A DNA stretch of 64,000 nucleotides from Seison nebaliae. Taxonomy: Eukaryota; Rotifera; Pararotatoria; Seisonacea; Seisonidae. The notes under the pieces are model-generated. The model was not told the origin of the DNA and searched no databases. It saw nothing but the letters and a program-made list of their open reading frames with translations. The translations under genes were made by a program, and so were the position numbers. Shown in pieces: positions 30,640 to 42,543 of the stretch (positions are counted from its first letter, which is position 1; the number at the start of each line of letters is the position of its first letter). The stretch is taken from the NCBI GenBank assembly GCA_023231475.1, contig JALJEE010002316.1, forward strand, positions 124,001-188,000, written 5' to 3'.

Positions 30640-33600
30640 AGAGGTAGTTTTAAGAGAGTAGTAAGAAGAAATACATCGCTGCTTCTTCAACAAACGAAAG
30701 AGTTGTGTACTTCGACCATGGTAGGAATGGTTCATAACAGATCGATTTCATTCATATGATATATTCAGCGAATTGAGCGTTAGTTCTCGACAGGAACTAA
30801 TCTTTGATTAATCGACTTGGGCAGACTCACTGTGGGTGAGATGGAAGAATGGGAAAATCGGAGAAATGGTATTCGCTGAAGAAGAAAATACTCATTCTTT
30901 CTCACATCTCACATTGATGTCCATCTGTTCATTCCACGTAATTCTAGCAGAATAGAACTCTATTAGAGAATTGGATGTAGAATTTAGTAGAGAATTGATG
31001 TCATATAGTTGAAATTTGGACCGATTGAAAGTTATTGGGAAGAGAGGCAAATATTAATAAGAAAGATATGAGAACTACGACTACACTATTGAGTATCCTT
31101 GAAGGAATTATGTTGGATAAACTATTAATAAAATTAAGAAATCTTCCATAAAAGAACATGAATGAGAATACAATAATAAAGAGATTATTTTATCGATCAG
31201 CTTCTCCGTCAGTTATCTGCTATGTCTCTCTCGAAACGAATGTCTTCCTCTCGACAATATCTACTACATCTTCACCAATTGCACTTGTTATTGTTAGTGG
31301 TGGTGATGGTGATGGTAGTGGAGTTGGGAGAATGGATTGGTATGTTCTCGACATAATTGGCATGAAGTGAATATTAATAAGAGGAAAATTAATGAATACG
31401 AAGTAGATTGAGGCGGTTGGATGAGAATGAGAAAAGAAAAGTATTAAAATTTCTTATCACCTTTTCATTAATTGAAGCACCGTTCAATTAGACCAATTCT
31501 ACCAGGAAGTCTGAATACAATCGAAATTGTTCATGATTAACGGGAAATGTTGATGAACATTCTCTTTCTTTTCTTCTTTCCGAGAATGACACAGTTAATC
31601 ATCATGATAGTGATAGGGAATGGGAAGAATTGTAATGAAAAAATAATCAACATTACTATAATTCTTTCCTCATTATTTTCCTCGATAAAAATGAGAATAC
31701 CAAGGGAAATAGTCTATGCAATTTTTTAATCATGAGAACTGCTCATTCGTCCTACTTAAAATCCTTTTTTATCTTCATCCATTTACTGACGATCATATTT
31801 TCCGTCAATTGGCATTGTGTGTGCACTCGATTCAATAGATGTCTTTCTCAGCTCAATTCAATTTTTTCACTTGTTTTTCTCATTCATTCCTGCTTGACAT
31901 CCACGATCATGATAACGAACCATTAACCCAAAATTATTGGGATAATACTCATAACCGTCAACAGAAGAACGATTAATCATGACGAGAGAAAAGTTATATC
32001 GATAATTTAATAAACTTTATCAATCTGGTGGAGAGGGGAAAACGAATTAATTTTTCTTTCTAATCCATCAAAAATTTTGTGAAGTTTTCTTTTCCTCATT
32101 CCAATGGATTGATTCCATGTCGACGACGGTTATGACGAAATGAATATTGGAGAGAATAAAAGTGAGAAGAATTGAGAGAGGAGAATAATGCAGTAGAATA
32201 TATAATGTAAGTTCAATTGCTCATTCTCATTTACCAATTTATGCAGTCGCCGAATTTATTCTGATGCTTTCTAGCTACTTTCCACAATTCTTTCTATGAT
32301 CGATTCATTCATCTATTTAATTTCTTTTCTATTAATTTATTCATTCATTTCCTCCCACAACTCATCATTAGCACATAAATTCTTCCATTATGCCATTACA
32401 CTTCTCCAACTCTCCATTTATTAGATATAATTTACTCAGTTCCGATTCTGTGCACATTCCATACAGAATGTTATGTAATTAATTCTGATTCATCAGATGA
32501 TTCTGATTCGTCTCCTCACCATATTCTTCATGTTCATCCGTAAAACATTTACATCGAAGGAATTAAAATAATAGTTCAATTGATAAATGGAATATGATAT
32601 CATAAAAGATGAAAAAAAACATGAGGACTTTAATGAGAGTAACATTCATTCTCGATTACCGGTATCATCCGCTTCCTAAAGTGCTGAAGTTTCCACATCA
32701 AAAACTAATTTATACTTTTCTCAATCCTCTAATAATTTCTCCTCATTTTCCGTGAATTGAATTAGTTATTTAGAGAAGATTCATTTATTTCCATTTATCA
32801 AAGCAAATCATCACAGTACAATCTTACCAATACAACTACAATATATACATCGAATTATATACTTACAAATTAAATGTTACAATTGTGAATTGTGCATTAA
32901 TATTCCATAATAAATTGACATAACCACCAAAAAAAATAATATGGTGAAAATTGAGTAATGTTGTTCCTTTCCGTCTTCTAGTATCTCCACGCCGCTCAGA
33001 TGATTGAGAAATAAGTCGTTCATGGTTTAATCTACATATGAAATGGCAAGGAAACTTTTCTTTGCCTACCTTAATTCTCAAAGAGTTTCCTTATGGAACT
33101 TTCCAAATCAATAAACGATAAGAATGAAAAGTCAAATTATCCTTTTATTCACAATTCCGCTCTTCTTTATTTGCTTAGTTCATTATGTTCATTGAAATCA
33201 TCAAACAATGACCAGCTTCCTCTCTCAGATAGGTGGGAATTCCATAGAACAGGATATGTGTCTCTCTCATTTGAAATTCTCTCCAATTATCGCACAAGGA
33301 AACGAGTATTTGTATTAGAAAGATTGTTTTCGCTTCAAAAATTTTTTAATACAATTGTTCTCATTATTATTACCTTTCTTATTTGTTTTCCCCTTCTCCA
33401 TTATGCTCAACTATTGGTGTATGCAAATAAATATTTCGTTATGTCATGAGTAATATGCAGAAGTTCTGTTTGGCAAATATGTGAGTTCAGTTTAATTAAG
33501 CGATTATTGACAATTCATTATAACGGGTTTAAATGAAGAATAAAATTCTAGGGAAAAAACAAAATTTTGTGCATTTTCATCTTCAAACTAGAATCGAACT

Positions 33601-36600
33601 TCATCATCATTATCAGAGAAAAGATGATAAGATCAAAATAAAATAATTTCTTAAATTAATTTAATAATAAATATAAGTTTCCAACATTAATTACCTGTAC
33701 TTCATGCACATATCATTAAATAATTGATGAATAATTCATACTGTTTCATAATTGATATAAAGATATCAGATTTCCATTATATATTTTCACATAATTGGTA
33801 AATATATCCAGATGATATTACATTTATTTCGAAACGACGGATAATACATTATGTGATATTAGTGCATACATAGTGCACGGATCAAGGATATGCATAGGAA
33901 TAATGTTCGTGGAGAAAAAGAGAAACATATCGTCAATTTATTTTCTGTTTTAACGACAACATTTCTACAAACGTATATTTACGTTGAATTATTCCTGTTT
34001 GTAGGGAAGAATTCATCTAGATTCTCTTATTTATTTCTCTTCGACCTTCCCATACGAATGTAATCAGATGAGAGAAGAGAAGTTATCAGAAATAAATAGT
34101 GCACTAGAAATTAATTCGAATTAAACATTTGAGAATCATAATCTTTAACAAACAACCAATAATAATTAGTAAAGGATTTTCGATAGGAAATTGGGAGACT
34201 TGTTTTCTCTTTCGATTTTTCTTCATCAAAAAATTTACCTTTTTATTATCCGTCATTTCTGATGTCAATAATGATTTCCATCAGATAATTCTTAAATAAT
34301 GACAATATGGAACTCAGTTATGAAGCGGCCGCCGGCCAATGAAAACTTTCACTATTCCCACTACTTAACAATGTTGACCTAAATGGTGAGAATGTCGTAA
34401 TTCGACCGGTAAATAATCATACTTGAACGATATGTACAAACATACAAATTGGGTTTAATCGATTATCATTTCCATTGCGATTAGGTTGGGCAAAGAAATT
34501 AGAAAAGAAGAAACAATGTAAGATATCGATTAATATGAAAGAAATTGTTGATTATAGATGATTGTGGAAGATGGAGGAAGAATTCCTCACAAAACATGAA
34601 AAAGGAAATTGAATTTTTATATGGAAAGGCAATTTCAGTCGATTCTTACAATATACATCATCAATCTAAAAAAAACAATTTTACAGGAATTTTTTTGTCA
34701 TTTGCTCTTTTTCCATTTCAAAATTGATGCTCAATTCATGAAGCCAAAAAACGAGAAGGAACTACATTACGATCGAATCACAGAAGAAGAAAAAGGAAAA
34801 ACTCTTTCTTTCCTCTGTCCGCTCGTCCCCTGCCCCCGAACAATATTCCACTACAATCGTTTTAATGATTACTTTTCTTATTCTCTTCATGTATCATATC
34901 TGAAATTACATATATATAGACATTCCGATAAAGACTATACATAAGTCTATGATGTATCTATGTTTTACCTTATTTGTATTGTTCAGGGATATATATAAGC
35001 ATTCGCTTACCACTAATATTACTCCACTATCAAATTATCCACTACGACACAGCTCTTGAGAGTGAGGAGTGCATTAATATGAAAATAATTTAAATATACG
35101 TAACATTGGCACATCAATGTGGAATGGAATGAGGACGAGAGAACAATGAATGTTAATAAAAGAAAAGTAAGGTGGAGAACGTGTCTTTAGATTTTATTGC
35201 ATAAAACATATTAATCATTCATTCATTTACATTTCGTGAGAAGAAGATAATTCACCGATCAAATATTCATGCTGATTTTTATCTTCATCATTCATTTGTT
35301 CCATTATCATAAAATAAAACTTCTTATGGAACGACATGTAAGCGGTTAGTTTGACGTTAGGAAATGATTTGATGAATTTACATTAAATTTGAAATTAAAT
35401 TGGAAGTAAGTCAAATTTGAAATATTTTCCTCATTTCCTAATTTTTCCTTCATCAATCTTTTAATCGTTTTCAATTAAATCGAATAGCGAGAGAATGCTG
35501 GTGGTGTGATTACATAATAGTTATATTGGTTTCTATTCGAATAAAAGATGATAATTGTATGATAATGGGACGAAGAAGGAGTGAAGCAGAGATCGTGAAA
35601 GCGGGAAAGAAAACAAGTGAGCCATTTCTGGTGGAATGCAATTAATTTCTTTCTCATTTCCTCCTTTGCATGTGGAAGGAGTACGAAGAGGCAATGAATG
35701 TCCCGATGATTTGATGAGATGTAAAAGAAAGGAATTAATTTCGATTTATTACGAATTTGCACAGTCAATGGAATGTTCGGTTAGTTTTTTCTTTCGATGT
35801 TAACCAATAATGATAAGTTACTTTTCCTTGGTTATAATCCGATAATTCGACTGAGAATAATTTCGAGAGGAATTGAGCAGAGAAGAATGTATGATTGGTA
35901 AATAAGTTTTCATCTTTATGATTGTTGTGCAGCAATTGACGATTATGGAGAAGATGGGATAAGAGTTATGCTATGATTTAATAGAATGTTTGTTAAATCA
36001 TGAAATCCAACAATTTCATTAATATGATATTTTCTTTATTAATTCAGTTCACATAGAAACCAAATAGAATTGTTATAGGAAATTGAATGGGAGGAAATTT
36101 TCATTCCTTTCTTCTAATATATGCACAACATGAGCACAACATAATAATATTTTGTATGCATAAGAAGATGCCACATAATATGCACATCGTTCACACCATA
36201 GAAGGGGAAAGAATGATGTATAAATATTTATTAGAATCATATGGTCGAATGAACAGGAACTAGATTTCTCTTCAGATGTTCTTCCTTATGACTGTTACAT
36301 TAGAGATGGATCATGGTTATAATGAATGTTTCCATCAATCATCAACAAATGAAAGGAATGGAGGAGGAGTTCGTCCATCTGATATGAAATATTATCAATT
36401 AACATCGAAAGAAAACAATGTCCAATATGCATCTACAACTACAATGTCTCGAGACCAACACAATCTCGATCAATTTCGACTTGAATCGATAGTAACCATC
36501 TGTGTGTGTAATGGAAATTGTCGATTGAATAATAGTGAAGATGGAGGAAGAGGAGGAGGAGGAATGTTCTCTTGAAGAAATTCGCTTAAAATTAATTTCA

Positions 36601-39266
36601 TTTCATTTTGTCAAACGAACAAAACGAATCACTCTTCTTGTTCTTGGAAGGAAATATTCATTGAGAAATCGAAGGGAAATGTTTAATATTGGTGAAACTT
36701 TGATCTTTATTAGACATGCAAAGATCGAGTTCTAACAGAAATGGCAAATAGGGAAGGCGAAACATAACATTTTCTAACATTTCTCCTAATAAACATAAAA
36801 GAAATAAGTTTGGTTCATGGTCGTTTTGTCTGAGAATGGAATGTTTCTTACGAATACACATTCAACTCGAAAGTAATATGATCAATTGACAGCGGCAAAC
36901 GATAAGAGATGGAAAGTGTTGAAATAATACTCAAAATAATTTCAATTAATTATCGTGAATGATTCAACCTTTACGGACAGGTGATGAGGAATTGGTTTGA
37001 TAACGAACTGAATTATCTTAGAATTGAGAGCGATTAGGTAACAACATTCGAAAGTTGCTTCAAGTTCGATGTTGAATATAAAGGTTTTAATAAAATTCAG
37101 GAGACATATACAAGTTGTAGTTGAGGGGAAGCGGGAGGACGGAATTAGGAAGATTAGAAGAACATGAATCAATAAAGATTTGAGAGCTGCTTGAATCATT
37201 ATACATATTGAATAGTCATTAACTCCTGTTAATTTTCCGTCGTAGAATAGGAGGAAAAAAGATAAGCTTTTACCATGTTCCCTGATTAAAAATAATCAGA
37301 TTTCTTAAAAGAAAACCTTTCTTCAAAGCGGAGAACGACAAGGAAATAATTCATCTAATCTATTCCGTGTATGTAAAGCGTAAGGGGGGTGATGATACAT
37401 AAGAAAAGAATGTAGTTGTAAGTAGTTGATGGAACAGGATACTGAATGATAAATTGGATTGTCTGCTGTTCTAGCGAACGGTAAGAACTTTCTCTTCTGA
37501 GAACATGAAGGGAAGTTGAGAACTATTATTGGGTGAAGGTGAAGAAGCCGTTAACAGTCCACTTTAGTGATTGAGAACTATTTGTTGAAATATTGATTTC
37601 AACAAACAGACAAGGCACGCACACTGCACATGTGCAACGAGGGAATGTTTGGAAATATCATTATTTGGGAACTATACTACAGTTCTGTGTCTGTAGCATA
37701 TCTTTAGGATATAAGTAGCACTCTATCTAGATTTGGGAATGATTATGGAACAATTTTATTGGAAGAGAAAATAAACATTATCTTTCACTTATAACAGAAG
37801 TAGAAGATGATGGAAGGAGAAAAGTAGAACAAATGATACTCGACATATTTTCGTCATTCTTTCTTCCATTACACAAAGCAATCAACATGCATCAATGTTC
37901 ACATCGTATACTTCTTCATCTTTCTTATTAATTCTATGTGGAATGGGATAAAGATAAGGATAAAAATAAATATTTAAAATATTCCATAAATCTCCCCATT
38001 ATCAATTTTATATATTTCACCCTACCAAATATTTCGGATAAAACTAATAATAATAATAAAATGTGGCAGATGATTCCTTTCTCTACCAAAAATACACATT
38101 CATCGAATTTATACAATAACACTCTACATATCCTCCTCCTCGACTAACAATGCAAAACCGACGAACGAAGACATATTGTGTAAGAAGACCAATATTTATA
38201 CCATATAATATTGCTTCCAGTCTACCAACTCTCATCCAATACCTCCGTATTAAAGGAACAATATTCTAATAATTACAATAATGTAATTTCTCAATTAATT
38301 CAATTATACTGTTGAAAGAATAATAATCGAATAATAGCCATTCGATTAGCATTCCTTCCTATTCTCCTCTACTTCATGTCTACACCTATTTCTCTACCAT
38401 CCCACAAATAACTTCTTCCAAAAACTTATTATTCGATTATATTCCTTCATAATCTTATTCCCCTTCCTACTATTCCGGATGATATAACAATTTTACGTTG
38501 TCAAAAAACCAACAAGACAAATATTGTCTTATCCAACCATCACATTACTCAACTAACTTTATCATTTCATACTGTGCTAGGAAAGAAGAGGAAATAGAAC
38601 TTTTTTCAAATGAATAAAACATATTGGAAAAATGGGATTCTTTTGAGGGAAAAACCGATTAAAAACGAACTGTTGAACAAATGAATAATTCTTAAGGAAT
38701 ATTTGAAAGGAAATAGAAAAGTAATGGGCAAATTTGAGTTTAGAAAAAGAAAATGAAGGAACATCTTTCAGATGAAGCAATGCCTTAAACATAAAATAAG
38801 TTCTCCTAAATTTGTTTTTAATGTCAAAATAATATTTGTAATTTGCAAAAGACTTCAGGTGTGCACTTATCAAATCGAACCTTTCATCGCAGAGAGAATC
38901 TTACGATAATGTTCCTCCAAAATATCATCCTCCCAAAAAAATCCATTTCAATAATTATGTGTTTAACATTATAATAACAGATAATACTTGAAACGTATCT
39001 CGAGAGATTTATGTGAATACGAAAAAAAATTCAAGTTTCCTAACTTTATAAAGCGAAATCTTTCCAAATATTTCCATCTGCTAAATATCATTTCCAATAT
39101 GAAAATGAACCGTCTGGAAATTGATGTTGCAAATTACACGTCCTCCCATTTAATGCAACATGTTTCTGGTAAATGCTCAACTTTAGAGATGAAAAGAATT
39201 CATAATAAATTATTCGACTTAAATATGATAAAATTGAGAATAAAGTAAATTATAAAAATTTGGCTG
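30640..39266. other. 8.6-kb stretch without a supported gene
   Basis: Only short, low-complexity or AT-driven frames are visible. The most coding-like is an ATG frame at 36276-36575, preceded by an acceptor-like TTCTCTTCAG and carrying a VCNGNC motif; I cannot link it to other exons. A second, at 33093-33449, has a hydrophobic segment but nothing recognisable. Motifs around TGCAC recur. One GC-only block lies at 34325-34337. Such size is unusual against the compact neighbours and suggests regulatory DNA or unseen non-coding transcripts, but that is inference. Confidence 0.45.
34325..34340. promoter_or_regulatory. GC-only block joined to a CCAAT box
   Basis: GCGGCCGCCGGCC runs straight into a CCAAT motif inside otherwise AT-rich intergenic DNA. 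Such a block is rare here and could be a promoter element (CCAAT is the NF-Y site). No gene start is seen nearby, so the role is unknown. Confidence 0.25.
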
Positions 39267-39814
39267 ATGAAATTGATGAAAATGACTGAATCTTCGACGT
39301 CTACATTCAAAACGAATTTCGAGAAAACTCGTCAAATTTGGAAAGGCATCTTAACCAAACAATATGATTGGAAAGATAAAGTTAAGATTTTCGTAAAATC
39401 GACGAATGTTGAGTTAATTGTTGATTTAGGACGATTTTCTCGATTCCGTCTATTGGGGTCGACAATTGATGGCATTGATAACTGGAATCATTTGGGGTTT
39501 CCTTCCACTCGTCGGCTACATTGGAATATTATTGTTATTTTATTTTCTTATTTCCAATTAAATTCAAATTTCATTCGTTTTCAGATTCATTGCCGTCAAC
39601 ATCGTCACCATAACAATTTACACTAAATTTTTTCAACGAGTCAACGACGAAGATTATGGAGGAATGCTCGAAATTTTCAAGGAAGGAATGGGCGCTTGTA
39701 TCGCCATTTTTATGGTTAATTTTAAATTCTCTCAAAAATTTCTTTCATTTATTTATTTATTTATAGCTCAGTTGGATTAGTTCATTTACATATCACAATG
39801 AAATTGTCATGTAA
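39267..39814 (+). CDS. RAB5IF: RAB5IF/OPTI (Rab5-interacting factor, C20orf24 homologue)
   Basis: Four exons: 39267-39380, 39430-39533, 39585-39714, 39767-39814 (131 residues; human about 130). In humans RAB5IF is an ER membrane protein of the EMC6-like fold that pairs with TMCO1 in the GEL complex of the multipass translocon. Landmarks are TKQYDWKDK, DDFLDSVYWGRQLMALITGIIWGFLPLVG (given here only as a guide; key residues are YW, GIIWG and LP), YTKFFQ, DYGGMLEIFKEGM, and the last helix SWISSF. The ATG at 39282 (third Met) is an equally good start and has the better context. The gene converges on NGDN with 9 bp between stop codons. Its AATAAATAAA signals (about 39910) lie in an intron of NGDN. 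Confidence 0.85.
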
Positions 39815-39823
39815 TTCAGGAAA

Positions 39824-40988
39824 TCATCTTCTTTTCCGTTTTAACTTTTTCGATTTATTCGTTTTACTCCTCGTCTAAATTTCGGGAGAATTAAAATTGT
39901 AAAAATTAATTAATAAATAAACTTTCTTCTTCTGCTCCGTTATGAATCCGTCCATCAGATCATTCTGAGTGAATCTCTCATTCATTAATTTCTAAGAGAA
40001 AATTTTAAATTTCTCATTAAAAATTATTTAAAAAAAACTTTCTCAAATTTGGTCGTTGGCAATCGGGAAAAATGTTCTTCTTCATATCTGTCAATCGAAG
40101 TGAAGTGACAATTGAATTAAATGAAAAAATTTGAAACTTCGTTTTCTCTTCCATTATCTTTTTCATTTTATTCGATTGTTGATTATGCTAAAATAAATTG
40201 AAAATTACTAACAATAAAATTGAAATAAATAAAATAAACCGATATCTCTTCTGGTGCATCAGTGAGATATTGATGAATTTCTTTCATAATCGATTTCTTT
40301 TTCAAAATCTGATTATTCTTTTCCGATTCCTCATTCGCTTTTGCTGTTTTCGATAAATTTTCATCTAATTCATAATATAATCATAATACCGTTAATTAAT
40401 GACTAACTCATTTTTACCATGACGTTTTTGGGAGGTACATAAACTGCTTTTTTCATTTCTTCATCATTCTTCTTCGTTTCACTATCATCATATGGAATGT
40501 AGAAATCATCAATATCAATCGCTGTCGATTGTTCTTTCTCTATCTCTTCTAATAAATTGAAAGTAGATATAATTTAAAATAATTGATAAATCGAATTTGA
40601 ATAACTTCGACGATTTTCTTCCAATTTTTTCATGAGATTTTTTAAGTGTAATTCGTATTTTTGTTGAATGGTCGAACATTTATCGAGAGTATATCTGATT
40701 TGTATTAATTCTTCGATTCGTTGAGTGTCTATCGGTTCGTTTCCAATTCGACTACTAACGAAACTTGTCATATTCTTCAAGTAATTGACGAACGAATAAT
40801 TCTTCAAATGAAACAAAGAAGTTTCCTGTTTGGAAAATGGAATAGGGAGAAAAAATGAAATTTGAACGAACGTTCGTTTTCTTCAGATTGTCAAGCGATT
40901 TCTCATTCTTCAATTCCTCAACCAATTTCTTTAAATGTCTTATATTCTTTTCTATCATACATTCCTTATCAGTTTGTTGAATGTCCAT
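39824..40988 (-). CDS. NGDN: Neuroguidin (Sas10/Lcp5 family), small-subunit processome factor
   Basis: Eight exons from right to left: 40988-40872, 40825-40606, 40548-40408, 40364-40240, 40187-40138, 40087-40039, 39991-39923, 39874-39824 (273 residues; human about 315). By family knowledge it acts in nucleolar pre-18S rRNA processing. The Sas10/C1D-type helical domain spans residues about 40-115 (SLFHLKNYSFVNYL, IQIRYTLDKCSTIQQKY). YVPPKNVM follows (the conserved YVPPR/K motif), then TDAPEEI, YEEEHFSRLP and a basic tail (KSKKLKRKRR). Each of these blocks has a clear neuroguidin counterpart, and all seven introns are 39-60 bp with matching phases. The 3' end faces RAB5IF. Confidence 0.85.
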
Positions 40989-41394
40989 CGAAAAATGTTG
41001 AGAAGATTTTGAAAGTGGAATAAAAATGTGTTTTCTTAATAAGTTTTCACGAGGCTTTTTCTTTCAATTTCCTTTCTCAACATTTCATATTTGAAATGTG
41101 CGATTTATTTTATTGGATAATTAGAAAACGCATGACATAGTTCGCCAATTGTAAAAGGAGAATTATCAAAATTGTATTTACTTACACTACATATGGAGAA
41201 TAAACAGATGGATTCTTCACGTTAATTTCATTTCTAATGACATATTTTTCTTCTAATCAAACCAATAATCTTTTGAACAATTTTGAACAATTTTCAACAA
41301 ATTCACAATTAAATGTGAATAAAAAAATTGTTCGATACACATTTAATATTCATTCAATAATTCCATAATAAATTCAAACTTTTTTTTTGTGGAA
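40989..41394. promoter_or_regulatory. Divergent promoter region between NGDN and PDXK
   Basis: 406 bp separate the start codons of NGDN (minus) and PDXK (plus). TTTGAACAATTTT repeats twice at about 41270-41295, and an eight-T run precedes the PDXK ATG. No specific factor site is evident. Confidence 0.4.
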
Positions 41395-42315
41395 ATGAAT
41401 GAAACGACTCCCAAAGTGCTCAGTATTCAAAGTCATGTCGTTCATGGTTATGTTGGTAATCGATGTGCCGTTTTTCCTCTCCAGTTGAACGGTTTCGAAG
41501 TAGACGTCATTCACACTGTCCAATTGTCTACACACACACAATATCCGGAAGTGAAAGGACGACGAATGACGAAAGATGATCTGAACGATTTAGTTTCAGG
41601 ATTAACGTTGAATAAATTAATCGATAAATATTCTTATTTAATTACCGGCTACATTTCCAATATCGATTTCATTCCGATTATCATTCAAATTGTCGAACAC
41701 AATCGAAAAGTGAACAAAGATTTCTTTTATTTATTCGATCCCGTTCTCGGCGATAACGATCGATTATACGCACCAAAAGAATTGATACCGTTATATCGAA
41801 ATAAACTTTTAAAATATTCTACTATCATCACACCAAATCAATATGAATGTCAATGGTTAAGTGGAATGAAATTGAATGAGAAAAAAGATATCAGACCAAT
41901 TTGTCAAATGTTACATTCACTCGGACCACGAATTATCATCATTTCTAGTGTCAAATATGAAACAGACGAACAATCTCTTTATCTTTATGTGAGTGAAAAT
42001 GGGAAAATTGAAGAGATTAAATTCCCTCGACTCAATTCCTCCTTCACTGGAACTGGCGATTTATTTACCTCATTATTCCTTGTCAATTTCCATCAATTAC
42101 GTCACGATGTTGGTGAAGTGTGCATCCGTACGTTGAGTTCGATACATCGAATTTTGAAATATACAAACGAATGTGTTGAAAGAAAACGGAAAGAAAAAGA
42201 AGTGTTGACGGCAGACGATTTAGAATTGAAGTTGATCGAATGTCGGAAAGAATTGGAATATTCAAATAATAAAAATCTGCGAAATTTATTTTCTGTCAAT
42301 AAATTAGAAATTTAA
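41395..42315 (+). CDS. PDXK: Pyridoxal kinase
   Basis: Single exon, 306 residues (human 312). It phosphorylates pyridoxal, pyridoxine and pyridoxamine with ATP in the cytosol, giving pyridoxal phosphate (vitamin B6 salvage). Ribokinase-fold landmarks are VLSIQSHVVHGYVGN at the N-terminus (substrate pocket), NGFEVDVIHTVQLSTHTQY, FDPVLGDNDRLY (about 115), ITPNQYEC (about 146) and the catalytic loop FTGTGDLFTSLF (about 220), where the Asp is the base. The open frame begins with GTG two codons earlier; the ATG at 41395 is the start. It lacks ThiD features. It diverges from NGDN, and the CAP gene converges on it with a 228-bp gap. Confidence 0.94.
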   Translation: MNETTPKVLSIQSHVVHGYVGNRCAVFPLQLNGFEVDVIHTVQLSTHTQYPEVKGRRMTKDDLNDLVSGLTLNKLIDKYSYLITGYISNIDFIPIIIQIVEHNRKVNKDFFYLFDPVLGDNDRLYAPKELIPLYRNKLLKYSTIITPNQYECQWLSGMKLNEKKDIRPICQMLHSLGPRIIIISSVKYETDEQSLYLYVSENGKIEEIKFPRLNSSFTGTGDLFTSLFLVNFHQLRHDVGEVCIRTLSSIHRILKYTNECVERKRKEKEVLTADDLELKLIECRKELEYSNNKNLRNLFSVNKLEI

Positions 42316-42543
42316 TGAATTATTATGAAAGAGGAGAGATTATATAAAATTAAACGAGATTTGTTAGACAACATAAGAAAGATATTTGTTTTTTTTAGAG
42401 ATGGGCAGGAAGTGAAAAAGAATGTGTGAATTGTGCACGGATTTGAAAGATTTCCTTTCAAATTCGTATTCGACTGATTTTATTTACAATTGGAATGGAT
42501 AACGAGAGTAGAACAATGCTGATGGTGAGAAGTTCCATGATAT

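Noticed and set aside
39267-39814. Assignment as EMC6
   Set aside because: Same fold family, but YW, GIIWG and the DYGG...KEG block are specific to RAB5IF/OPTI.
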